This document shows positions 47,101 through 55,133 of a stretch of DNA of 64,000 nucleotides, in pieces. Position 1 is the first letter of the stretch; the number at the start of each line of letters is the position of its first letter. The stretch is taken from assembly GCA_024698145.1 (NCBI GenBank), contig JAILRO010000012.1, positions 1-64,000 of the forward strand, written 5' to 3'. A program made the translations under genes and the position numbers. The notes under the pieces were generated by a model. That model worked only from the letters and a program-made list of their open reading frames with translations. It searched no databases and had not been told where the DNA came from. The stretch is from Lachnospiraceae bacterium (GTDB lineage: Bacteria; Bacillota; Clostridia; Lachnospirales; Lachnospiraceae).

Positions 47101-47575
47101 TCTGGTTGAGGTTGATTTGGGAGCGCTTCGCTGTGTGGGAATAGGGTCGTATAGTGGCTCGGCTGATGTAAGCATACACATGAGTTCGGTATCGTGCTTT
47201 GGTGGCGGTAATGTTACTATCGGAATCGGTACTGCCGAGGGTGAAAATTGCGATATCAGTATGCTTGATGCAAGTGTGGAAATAGGCATGCGTGGTGAGA
47301 ATTCAACCTGTATGGGTGCATTGGGAGGACGCACGTACATTGATGCCAAGTATGTCGGGCTTCGTCTTGAAAATGGAGGAAGTAAGGCACTTACATTTGG
47401 TGGCTATAATGAAAACTCAAAAGTCAGCTTAATCAGTGCGGATACTATAAGTGATGTTCACAATAATATAGGTGTTGATACTTATACATTGCCGGAGAAT
47501 TTTACTCTTATTAACGGACGAAAGACCTTTAAGGTAAATGATGAAGAGGTGGATCGTAAACTGGAGTATAAGTAG
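44189..47575 (+). CDS. LacI-type sensor / EAL phosphodiesterase / beta-helix protein
   Basis: This 1128-residue protein has no signal peptide or membrane helix. Residues 1-285 are a LacI/PBP1-like ligand-binding domain without the DNA-binding HTH ('VVCANDAMAIGLCKAFEERG', 'IAVVSYDSTEEGQTSP'). Residues 290-490 resemble a GAF-like sensor. After a short coiled coil, an EAL domain (about 520-770) has all key residues: 'YEALMR', 'FINSIPG', 'VVELTEEAEL', 'VDDYGTGYSNI', 'VKIDRSLL', 'ALAEGVET' and 'IQGYYTGKPS', so it is likely an active c-di-GMP phosphodiesterase. Residues 790-1128 are Gly-rich beta repeats ('CIGSGLGGVIKVLKG', 'CVGIGAYSKDAVLEF') typical of a right-handed beta-helix. It is in the middle of the MoxR/vWA set. 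Confidence 0.85.
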   Translation: MAIRKRIAVLVGQADEYNQSRFITGLIGRAYEYDMNVCVFSMYRKYQDVENRERGESNIFKLFNPDKFDGVVFMKDTIQTVGVADEVEKRLHEEYTGPVIVIEKESEYFKSVYTDGYSSVKEIVAHLIEVHGFKKLAFLSGKEWHRHSKQRLAAFKDALVEHGIEPDDNLIVHGDFWYNSGEKCADHLMELEEGLPQAVVCANDAMAIGLCKAFEERGINVPDDIAVVSYDSTEEGQTSPKTITSAIAPTAELGVYAVDYIKSKIDGTEEPEFKIIPQMLIGESCGCHETNMPSLTIRRKEWDTDISEDGFASVNNFMREDVISQTGLMECISTIHSYAYQIKGVDSFHLCLCNPWKYLDGAIDENGDNADIGLGNVSTLHVKHDGYTDMMIHAIRYNNNRQGNHVSLTKMFPVKDILPSLDEESPYPKAYYFTPVFFEAECYGYAAVNYGQTPRCYDENYRLWLNAVCIGIESIRRNCVIESLEEKLESMRVSKFDISSTAYESLSDEEKKEYELTEKILDDNLLTYHFQPIVSVSTGKIYSYEALMRATTDKWISPLSIIKYASMQGRLKDVERGTFLNVLGIVDKNRENFGDSKVFINSIPGVKLNDSDYDKTSELLSKYSDVAVVELTEEAELTDEDLDSLKEHFKKMNVQTAVDDYGTGYSNISNLLRYMPNYVKIDRSLLSEIQNKPQKQHFVREIIEFCHDNGIMALAEGVETTEELQMVIHLGADLIQGYYTGKPSADIITRIDEKVAREVVDYYQERLDGANKHIYYAGKSNRVSLNGLVKDGCTDIVVGQDEVVFKDIAIIGTPSLKTDMHMLIEPGYSGRIELENVYFSNVKNRPCIEIEPGADVTIVLKGNNELRGSGIKVSEGAKLVFEGDGTLDLDINAPEYYGIGNDLNSRHGDIIFEQDGKISIRSNGKKGICIGSGLGGVIKVLKGHYVLRINGDMCVGIGAYSKDAVLEFDSCLVEVDLGALRCVGIGSYSGSADVSIHMSSVSCFGGGNVTIGIGTAEGENCDISMLDASVEIGMRGENSTCMGALGGRTYIDAKYVGLRLENGGSKALTFGGYNENSKVSLISADTISDVHNNIGVDTYTLPENFTLINGRKTFKVNDEEVDRKLEYK

Positions 47576-47616
47576 GGTGTATTTGATAAATAAGATTTAG
47601 AGTAGGAGTAGCAGTT

Positions 47617-48588
47617 ATGGATGAGACAACAATAAAGAATATGATTGATAAGGTTACATCATGTGAGGCGGAAATAGGCAAAGGCATCATTGGACAGAGA
47701 AGCATTATCCGTCAGGTGATGTTAGCAATTCTTGCAGACGGTAATGTTCTTTTAGAAGGTGTTCCCGGACTTGGTAAAACAGAATTGGTTAAGACAATAT
47801 CCAAAGTAATGTCTACATCGTTTTCTCGTATTCAGTTTACGCCGGACCTTATGCCCGCGGATGTAACGGGAACCAATCTTATTATCAAACAGGATGGTAA
47901 TAATGTTTTTCAGTTTGAACCGGGACCTGTGTTTGCCAACATAGTATTAGGTGATGAGATTAACCGTGCTACGCCTAAGACCCAGTCGGCGCTTCTTGAA
48001 GCCATGCAGGAAAAGACCGTAACAGTAGGTAAGACAACATATGAGCTTCCCTCACCATTTATGGTATTGGCAACTCAAAACCCCATAGAGAATGAGGGAA
48101 CATATCCTCTTCCTGAAGCCCAGCTTGACAGATTCCTATTCAAACTGTTGGTGGACTTTCCAACCAAGGAAGAACTTAAGGAAATAATGAATATAACGGT
48201 CACCAATAATCAGGTTGATATTTCACCGGTTATGACAGGTGAAGATATATTGGAAATAAGAAAAGTAATACGTGACATGCCGATTGCGGATGCGGTTATG
48301 GATTATGCAATGAGTTTAGTTGTTGCAACACACCCAGAAACTGCCGACGCACCGGAGGTGACAAAGAAATATGTAGAAGTAGGCTCAAGTCCACGTGCGG
48401 CCCAGGCGATAATTAAAACTGCCAAGGCACGTGCCTTCATGGAAGGCCGCTACAACGTAGCATTTGAGGACATCAAATTCGTGGCCTACCCCGCCCTCCG
48501 TCACCGCCTCGTATTAAATTTTGAGGCAGTATCCGACGGCGTAACATCAGATGATATTATCGATAAAATTATTGAAGGACTTGAATGA
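47617..48588 (+). CDS. MoxR-family AAA+ ATPase
   Basis: A 323-residue AAA+ protein with Walker A 'EGVPGLGKTELVKTISKV' (about 48-65), Walker B 'LGDEINRATPKTQSALLEAM', sensor-1 'VLATQNPIENEGTYPLPEAQ' and sensor-2 'GSSPRAAQAIIKTAKA'. MoxR ATPases act with vWA and DUF58 proteins as chaperone-like factors for metal insertion, envelope or protein-complex assembly. SD TAGGAG before ATG 47617. A 197-bp structured element separates it from the DUF58 gene. Confidence 0.95.
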   Translation: MDETTIKNMIDKVTSCEAEIGKGIIGQRSIIRQVMLAILADGNVLLEGVPGLGKTELVKTISKVMSTSFSRIQFTPDLMPADVTGTNLIIKQDGNNVFQFEPGPVFANIVLGDEINRATPKTQSALLEAMQEKTVTVGKTTYELPSPFMVLATQNPIENEGTYPLPEAQLDRFLFKLLVDFPTKEELKEIMNITVTNNQVDISPVMTGEDILEIRKVIRDMPIADAVMDYAMSLVVATHPETADAPEVTKKYVEVGSSPRAAQAIIKTAKARAFMEGRYNVAFEDIKFVAYPALRHRLVLNFEAVSDGVTSDDIIDKIIEGLE

Positions 48589-48785
48589 GTTGAGCACACC
48601 ATGCAGTTTCCATGAGCAGGTACTTCTAAGCCGCCGGTACTTGACGAACATGAAATGTGAGTTTAGTACCGCTGCGAGCGCAGAGTAGCGAAATCCCCTC
48701 TCTCTTAGCGAATACATTGTATGAGCTTAGAGACAGGGCATGCCTTGTGCTCGTGCCTGCGATGGAATTGCATGGTGTACTCAAC
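48589..48785 (+). repeat. Structured intergenic element, copy A (candidate RNA element)
   Basis: This fills the gap between the moxR-like stop and the DUF58 start. The ends form a ~24-bp stem: GTTGAGCACACCATGCA... (48589 on) pairs with ...TGCATGGTGTACTCAAC (to 48785). Inside is a second stem GCAGGTAC/GTGCCTGC, a hairpin ACAT-GAA-ATGT flanked by tandem G-A pairs, and CGCTGC/GTAGCG. It shares its core with copy B (55866-56005), including CGAGCGCA and TTTAGTACCGCTGCGAGCG. An extra ~60-base arm (48692-48738, with an ATAC-ATT-GTAT tip) is only in this copy. No ORF and no U-tract, so not a simple terminator. Confidence 0.75.
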
Positions 48786-48801
48786 GTATTAGTGGGAAAA
48801 T

Positions 48802-49680
48802 ATGGAAAATATAATCTTTGACGACGACTTTTACTCAAAATTAAATACAATCAAAATGTCTCTTTCAATGCGTATGTCCCAAGGCATGAGCGGTAACAGG
48901 AAATCAACTGCAAAAGGAAGTTCTGTAGAGTTTTCTGATTTTCGTGAGTACATGCTTGGAGATGATATCAGACGAATTGATTGGAATGCGTATGGTAGAA
49001 CGGATAAATTGTATATAAAACAATTTATGGAGGAGAAAGAGGGACATTTCAGATTCTTTCTCGATACAAGTGCATCTATGGATTTTGGACAGGCAAAGAA
49101 ATCAGTTATGGCGCTTCAGATTACAGCGGCACTTTCATACGTTATTCTCAATAATTTAGACAGAGTATTTATCAACGAGATGAAAGGTGACGGTTTGATA
49201 AAGGGTAAAGGAATGGCAGGCGGTGCTGCATTTTCTCATTTGCTTAATAATCTCAAAAATATTAGTTTTGAGGGTAACATTCATATTAGTAAACGCATAT
49301 CGTCATGTTCGGTACCTCGCGGCGGAGTATCATTTATAGTGAGTGATTTCCTTGATCCAGAGGGTATAGAGGGTGCTGTTAAGTACCTTGTCAGTCGCAA
49401 GCAGACGGTAGTCCTCGTACAAGTGCTTGCAAGAGAAGAGATAGAGGTGGACTATGAAGGCACTCTTAACATGCTGGATATGGAAACGGGCGACAAAGTC
49501 AAAATCACTATGTCCACGGCTGCAGTCAACAACTATAACGCGCAGCTTGAAGCTATGAGGACTGGACTTGCCGAATTGTCAAGAAAGTACGGCGCTCATT
49601 ATGTGAGCATCGAATCGGATAAAAATCTGGCGGCAGTGTTGCTTTCTGATTTTTCTGAAATTCTTAGAGGTGTCGCATAA
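48802..49680 (+). CDS. DUF58 family protein
   Basis: The 292-residue protein has the DUF58 core 'GDDIRRIDWNAYGRTDKLYI' (about 53-72) and the vWA-like strand 'FRFFLDTSASMDFGQAKKSV' (about 81-100; DTSAS MIDAS). DUF58 proteins are fixed partners of MoxR ATPases. The start ATG 48802 has only a weak SD (GTGGGA), and the outer stem of element A ends 16 bases upstream, so its translation may depend on that structure. Confidence 0.88.
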   Translation: MENIIFDDDFYSKLNTIKMSLSMRMSQGMSGNRKSTAKGSSVEFSDFREYMLGDDIRRIDWNAYGRTDKLYIKQFMEEKEGHFRFFLDTSASMDFGQAKKSVMALQITAALSYVILNNLDRVFINEMKGDGLIKGKGMAGGAAFSHLLNNLKNISFEGNIHISKRISSCSVPRGGVSFIVSDFLDPEGIEGAVKYLVSRKQTVVLVQVLAREEIEVDYEGTLNMLDMETGDKVKITMSTAAVNNYNAQLEAMRTGLAELSRKYGAHYVSIESDKNLAAVLLSDFSEILRGVA

Positions 49681-49699
49681 CACATAAAAGGAGAACACA

Positions 49700-52600
49700 A
49701 TGACATTTTCAAACTTATGGCCACTGGGATTTCTCGTGTTAATCCCGGTGATTATAATTTTATATATTCTCAAACAAAAGGTTAAAGATCAGCCTTTTTC
49801 TTCGACATTGCTGTGGAAGGAAATCTACAAAAATCTCGAGGCGAAAACCCCATTTGAAAAATTAAAACACAATATCCTTATGTACTTGCAAATCCTTGCA
49901 ATGCTTGTTCTGATACTTTCGCTTATGGCACCGGTTATCCGTAACGGTGGCGTGTTGCAAAAAAATGCAATACTTGTAATTGATACAAGTGCCAGCATGA
50001 AAACGTTGTATAACAGCAAGGATAGTCGTCTTGACGAAGCAAAACAGAGAGCATCGGCATATATAGATGGTCTAAATGATTCCGTTAACGTTACGGTTAT
50101 TTCCTGTGGTGATGAGGCACAGATTATTTATCAGGGACAGGACAAACAGACGGCGCAAAGAAAAGTTAAGGAGATTGAAGCATTAGATGTTTCCGGTAAT
50201 CTTGACTATGCGCTTGCATCAATTGGCTCGATTGCTTCTAATATCGACAATGTAGATGTCGTGTGTTATACGGATTCGGATTTCGACTACGAAACTATCA
50301 AGAAGAATAACGACAAGTTGTCGCTTGTTGTTGAAAGTGTATATAGCAAAGCTGACAATTGTACCGTTGATTATGTAAGTTACAACCTCAAGGAATCTGA
50401 AGGTCAATCGATAATAGAGGCTATTTGTCATGTTACAAATCATGGGGAAGAAGAGCAGACATCTGATGTCAGTTTGTATATTGATGGAAAGATTGAAGAT
50501 GTTCAAAGCATTTCTTTGCCTGCCGGCGAAAGCGACACTGTGTACTTTAATGATGTAAATGTGCCGGATAACGGCAAAAAAGCTGACGGCTTAAAAGGCA
50601 TGGTGCTTAGCGCCGAACTATCGGAAAAGGACGCACTTATAGAAGATAATGTTTCAAAAGTTGCAGTCGGCAAGATCGAGAACAGAAGAGTTCTACTTCT
50701 ATCAGAGGGAAATGTGTTCTTGGAAAAAGCACTTTCTGTAGCAGAGGACACAGAGGTATTTAAAGCGGAGGATACAAGTGTTCTTTCGAAGGATGACACG
50801 TATGATTTGTATGTGTTTGACGGTGTAAAACTTCCTGATGATTTTGATGTGTCAATGTTTGGAAATGCCGGTCTTTTGTTTATCAATTACAAAGAGTTAG
50901 AGGCGTTTTCAGACTACATATCTTATGAAAACAAAGTTTCCGATTGCATGCTCAACTTTGAAAAGACAGCAATTACCGAGTATGTTGAACAGTATTCTTT
51001 TGGTGTGACGGAAGCATTTACATATAATTTGCCTAATTGGGCCAATGCATTCTTAACCGATGGAAGTGGTAATGTGTGCGGTTATTACGGCAGTGTAAAT
51101 GAACAACGGGTTGGAGTGCTTGGTTTTGACATTCATAACACGGATATTGCGTTAAGGACCGAGTTCCCGATATTTATGTCACAGTTTACTGAATATCTGC
51201 TAGGGGATGAACTTCAAGCAGAGATTTCAAACTTTCCGACAGATGAGTCGGCGGTTACCCCGATATCTGATTTGAAATCAAAAGGAATACTCGATAAGAC
51301 CAAGACCGGCGGAAGAGCCATAAGAAATCTTCTGCTTCTACTTGCATTTATAATTCTTGTGATTGAGTGGATTGTGTATTATAAGCAGGTTCATTCTTCA
51401 AAGAAAAATCAGTATCTCATAGTAAGAGCAATTCTTTTGGGCCTGATTGCGCTTGCGATGGCGGGGCTGTCTGTTACAGGAAGACATAGACGTGTAGAAA
51501 CGATATTCCTTGTTGATGTTTCTGACAGTATGTCAGGTAATCTTGAGGATGTGGAGAAATACATAAAAGATAATCTTTCGAAGATGCCCAAGAAAAACAG
51601 TTCGGCGGTTGTACTCTTTGGAAAGAACACGATGGTTGAACAATTCATGTCGGAGAGGAAAACTTTTTTTGGCCTTGAAGCAATGCCGACTACTACGGCG
51701 ACAAATATTGAAAATGCTATAACATCAGCGTGTTCAATGTTTAAAGATGGTTCAACCAAAAGATTGATTCTTATATCGGATGGTTGTGAGAATGAAGGTA
51801 ATATTAATCTTGCGGCTGCAAATGTTGCAAACAACGGTGTAAAACTCTATTGCCTGGAAATGGAGAACTCTGTAACCGGAAGTGAAGAAGTATATATAGA
51901 TGGGCTTGATACGCCCTCTGTTATTCATACAGGAGATCACTACAATGTAACGGTAACGGTTATGTCCAACATAGAAACTGATGCAACCTTGTTCTTGTAT
52001 TCAGGCAGAATATCAAAGGGACAAAAAGAAATACATTTAACAAAAGGCAACAACCGATTTGTCTTCGAAGATGTAGGCGAAGAGGGTACGATTGCGCAAT
52101 ATAAAGCGGTAATAGAACCTGATAAGGATACAATCAGGGTCAATAACACGTATGTAAGTTTCTCACAGATAGAAGCAACACCTAAGGTTTTGCTCATTGA
52201 AGGTAAGGACGGTAATGCTTCAGAGTTTGAAAAAATATTAACTGCAGCTAATATTGGTTTTGATGCTGTGCCGCCTAACAGTGTGCCGATATCGTTATCA
52301 CAGCTTAACACATATAAAGCAGTTATAACACTTGATGTGCATTATGATGATTTAAGACCAGGTTTTGCACAGGTGCTTGAGTCCTATGTCAAGGATTATT
52401 CGGGCGGATATATCTGCATTGGCGGAGATAACAGTTATGCGCTTGGTAGATACAGAAACACAGAACTGGAAGAAATACTTCCTGTCAACATGGACCTTGA
52501 AGGTGAAAAAGAAATTCCTAAAATGGCGATGGTCATGGTTATCGACCAATCGGGAAGTATGACAGCACCTTCGGAGGAAAACTCCTCTGTTACAGGACTT

Positions 52601-54175
52601 GACCTTGCAAAACAGGCTGCGATGTCTGCTGCTTTGGAAGTTAGGGAAGACGATGAGGTAGGTGTACTTGCATTTGATGATAAGTTTAATTGGACGGTGC
52701 CTATCAAGGAAGTAGGAAACGGTGATGATGTCTGCGATGCAATATCAACGATAGGATATGGTGGTGGAACCAGCATTTATCCCGCGGTTAAAGAGGCTTA
52801 CAATCAGATATCACAAAGCGATGCAAAGATTAAGCATATAATTTTGCTGACAGACGGTCAGGATGAGTTCCGGGACTACGAGGATTTGTATGAGAAGATA
52901 AATGATGCCGGAATTACAGTTTCAACTGTAGCGGTTGGCAGTGGCTCGGATAGGAGTTTGTTAGAGAGCATTGCCGATTCGTGTGGAGGTCGTGCATATT
53001 ATACAGATATTAACAATTCGATTCCGAGAATATTTGCAAAAGAGGTTTATTTGTCTGCAAAGACATATCTTATAAATGAGGAGTTTTATCCGACAATTAC
53101 AAGCGATAACGAGGTGCTTTCTGAAGTGTTTGATGAGGGTAGTCCGGCTCTTTTGGGTTATATCGCAGCAACACCAAAATCACGTGCAGATGTTGTTCTT
53201 ACGTCAGACAGGGGGGATCCGATTCTTTCAACCTGGCAGTGTGGCTTAGGAAGGACGGTTGCGTGGAACAGTGACGCGACAGGCGAATGGACGGCGGCAT
53301 ACAGCGAGTGGGAAAACTATCCGCTGTTCTGGTCGAACATTGTGCATTATGTGATAGCAGATAATGACTTCGGAGATGATAATGTCGAAGTCTTTGGAGA
53401 AGGTGAATCGGCAAAACTCATATATGAAACCCCAGAATATAGCAAGGAAACAAAGGTTACGGCAGTTGTGTCCGACGAAAAGGGTGAGTCAAAAGAAGTG
53501 ACGCTTGAACCGACAAAACCGGGAAGATATGAGGCAACACTCGATTCCGATGAAATAGGAATTTATAATATTAATATCAGAAAGAAAGAGAAGGGCGAAC
53601 TTACAAACAACTATAATACGGCATATGCAAACCAGTATTCACCGGAGTACAAGTTCTATGAAAATGACGGCGAACTTGAAAGGTTTGTCAAACAGGTTGA
53701 TGGAACAAGTATCAAGCTAGAGGATGACGTGTGGAATGATGTTGCCAAGAAGGTTAACATGAAGCATCCGATAACCAATTTGCTTATAATACTTTCTATG
53801 CTTCTTCTTATATTTGATATTGTTGCCAGGAGATTTTCTATGGATATTGCCGGCGGCGTAAAGGGAACATTTACAAGTGTTTCAAAGAAAATGCAGGCAA
53901 GAAAAACTGCAAGAAAAGAACGCAAGTTATCAAGAAATAAAACTGCAGAAAATGATAAGAGAAAAGATGCCACATCAGATATGACGGTTGGTGATAATGC
54001 TGTTGATATGAAAGAAGAATACGTTTTAAGCGAAGAACCAAAAGCTGATAATAAGCATAAGAAAAAGGATAAACGCGACAATAACAACAAGAAGAAAAAG
54101 AAGGAATCCGAGGTGACAACAAATACTTTGGATATGAACACGTTGTTGCAGAAGAAAAGGGATAGAAATCAGTAA
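49700..54175 (+). CDS. Giant BatA-like membrane protein with three vWA domains
   Basis: The 1491-residue protein starts like BatA ('LWPLGFLVLIPVIIILYILK', membrane helices about 8-24 and 59-78). It carries three MIDAS-type vWA motifs: 'DTSASM' at 95-100, 'DVSDSM' at about 605-610, 'DQSGSM' at about 949-954. Two helices (about 538-557, 572-592) separate the first from the second, and one helix lies at about 1356-1376. A GATase-like stretch ('SGGYICIGGDNSYALGRY') precedes the third vWA. The tail is Lys-rich and cytoplasmic. It looks like two BatA/YfbK-like proteins fused. SD AAAGGAG before ATG 49700. It is the terminal partner of MoxR/DUF58. Confidence 0.88.
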   Translation: MTFSNLWPLGFLVLIPVIIILYILKQKVKDQPFSSTLLWKEIYKNLEAKTPFEKLKHNILMYLQILAMLVLILSLMAPVIRNGGVLQKNAILVIDTSASMKTLYNSKDSRLDEAKQRASAYIDGLNDSVNVTVISCGDEAQIIYQGQDKQTAQRKVKEIEALDVSGNLDYALASIGSIASNIDNVDVVCYTDSDFDYETIKKNNDKLSLVVESVYSKADNCTVDYVSYNLKESEGQSIIEAICHVTNHGEEEQTSDVSLYIDGKIEDVQSISLPAGESDTVYFNDVNVPDNGKKADGLKGMVLSAELSEKDALIEDNVSKVAVGKIENRRVLLLSEGNVFLEKALSVAEDTEVFKAEDTSVLSKDDTYDLYVFDGVKLPDDFDVSMFGNAGLLFINYKELEAFSDYISYENKVSDCMLNFEKTAITEYVEQYSFGVTEAFTYNLPNWANAFLTDGSGNVCGYYGSVNEQRVGVLGFDIHNTDIALRTEFPIFMSQFTEYLLGDELQAEISNFPTDESAVTPISDLKSKGILDKTKTGGRAIRNLLLLLAFIILVIEWIVYYKQVHSSKKNQYLIVRAILLGLIALAMAGLSVTGRHRRVETIFLVDVSDSMSGNLEDVEKYIKDNLSKMPKKNSSAVVLFGKNTMVEQFMSERKTFFGLEAMPTTTATNIENAITSACSMFKDGSTKRLILISDGCENEGNINLAAANVANNGVKLYCLEMENSVTGSEEVYIDGLDTPSVIHTGDHYNVTVTVMSNIETDATLFLYSGRISKGQKEIHLTKGNNRFVFEDVGEEGTIAQYKAVIEPDKDTIRVNNTYVSFSQIEATPKVLLIEGKDGNASEFEKILTAANIGFDAVPPNSVPISLSQLNTYKAVITLDVHYDDLRPGFAQVLESYVKDYSGGYICIGGDNSYALGRYRNTELEEILPVNMDLEGEKEIPKMAMVMVIDQSGSMTAPSEENSSVTGLDLAKQAAMSAALEVREDDEVGVLAFDDKFNWTVPIKEVGNGDDVCDAISTIGYGGGTSIYPAVKEAYNQISQSDAKIKHIILLTDGQDEFRDYEDLYEKINDAGITVSTVAVGSGSDRSLLESIADSCGGRAYYTDINNSIPRIFAKEVYLSAKTYLINEEFYPTITSDNEVLSEVFDEGSPALLGYIAATPKSRADVVLTSDRGDPILSTWQCGLGRTVAWNSDATGEWTAAYSEWENYPLFWSNIVHYVIADNDFGDDNVEVFGEGESAKLIYETPEYSKETKVTAVVSDEKGESKEVTLEPTKPGRYEATLDSDEIGIYNINIRKKEKGELTNNYNTAYANQYSPEYKFYENDGELERFVKQVDGTSIKLEDDVWNDVAKKVNMKHPITNLLIILSMLLLIFDIVARRFSMDIAGGVKGTFTSVSKKMQARKTARKERKLSRNKTAENDKRKDATSDMTVGDNAVDMKEEYVLSEEPKADNKHKKKDKRDNNNKKKKKESEVTTNTLDMNTLLQKKRDRNQ

Positions 54176-54271
54176 AAACAGGGTAAAAAAATATAGAAAA
54201 AATAGCAATTTTTTGGTAAAATAACAGGTAGTAGTGTTGGGTTTACATCTTAAGAAAAAGGGGGAACGTCT

Positions 54272-55096
54272 ATGGGGAATGACACCACAACAGAAGTAAA
54301 AGAAAACAAACTCAAACGAAGAGGTCTTAGGCTGTTACTTATTGTACTTTTGATTGTTTGCATCGTGTCGGTTGCGGTAATATATTTGCGTTACACAAGC
54401 AAGTCAATCATACTTGTTCCGATACTAATGCTTTGCATAGCGGTTCTTTTGATGTTGCTGTTATTGCATCCGGCGGTAAGTGGACTTGGTGCTAATAAGT
54501 TTCCGGTGCCGGAGAAACGTGAGAAGAAGAAAAAACGCAGACATAATGCGGATCATGAGTATGCATTTCACAAACCCGGCAAAGCAAAAAAGAAATCATC
54601 TGCATATGAGGGTGATAAGATTAATATTGGACTTGCTGATAAGTCCAAAGGTGAAGAGGGCTTTTCGGAGGAGTTATTAAAATCCATTGATAAGGATTTT
54701 ACCGGTAAGAGAGCATTGCTTGTTGAGGATAATGACATCAACAGGGATATTGCGCATCTCGTTCTTACAAAACTTGGTTTTGAAGTTGAGATTGCCGAGG
54801 ACGGCAAGCAGGGTGTTGATATGGTTAAAACTTCTGAACCGGGATACTATGATGTTGTTCTTATGGATATTCAGATGCCGGTAATGGACGGTTATGAGGC
54901 GGCAAGAAGAATAAGGAAAATTAAGAACAAACGCAACGCACAGGTGCCGATAGTTGCACTTACGGTATGTGTAACCAATGAAGATATTAAAGCGTCGAAT
55001 GAGGCAGGAATGGATGGTCACATAGCAAAACCTATAGATATTTCGAAAATGAAAAAGGTGCTTGAAAAAGCATTAAAAAAGGCGTACAATTTCTGA
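54272..55096 (+). CDS. Membrane-anchored receiver-domain protein without output domain
   Basis: The 274-residue protein has two N-terminal membrane helices (about 18-38, 45-65) and a basic linker, then a CheY-like receiver (about 148-272): 'RALLVEDNDINRDIAHLVLT' (acidic pocket), phospho-acceptor Asp in 'VVLMDIQMPVMDGYEAA', Thr in 'VALTVCVTNEDI', Lys in 'GHIAKPIDISKM'. The conserved set is complete, so it is probably phosphorylatable. The 'VEDNDINRDIA' opening is typical of receivers from hybrid kinases. There is no effector domain and no kinase next to it. SD AAAGGGGG precedes ATG 54272; a weak extended -10 (TGG-TAAAAT, 54214-54222) may give it its own promoter. Confidence 0.88.
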   Translation: MGNDTTTEVKENKLKRRGLRLLLIVLLIVCIVSVAVIYLRYTSKSIILVPILMLCIAVLLMLLLLHPAVSGLGANKFPVPEKREKKKKRRHNADHEYAFHKPGKAKKKSSAYEGDKINIGLADKSKGEEGFSEELLKSIDKDFTGKRALLVEDNDINRDIAHLVLTKLGFEVEIAEDGKQGVDMVKTSEPGYYDVVLMDIQMPVMDGYEAARRIRKIKNKRNAQVPIVALTVCVTNEDIKASNEAGMDGHIAKPIDISKMKKVLEKALKKAYNF

Positions 55097-55133
55097 TTGA
55101 AAAAAATACAGTTAAAGCAAAGGAGATGATAAC

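Noticed and set aside
48589-48785. Elements A and B as ordinary MITEs with terminal inverted repeats
   Set aside because: MITE ends should be alike between copies; here the outer stem sequences are unrelated between copies. Not fully excluded without more copies.
53656-54141. 161-codon Ser/Phe-rich ORF on the - strand at the end of the vWA gene
   Set aside because: Mirrors the Lys-rich tail (AAA/AAG read as TTT/CTT); no SD and no homology pattern.
54197-54214. A/T-only hairpin (AAAAAAT/ATTTTTT) as terminator of the vWA operon
   Set aside because: Seven A-T pairs only, no GC in the stem, no following U tract; too weak to support.
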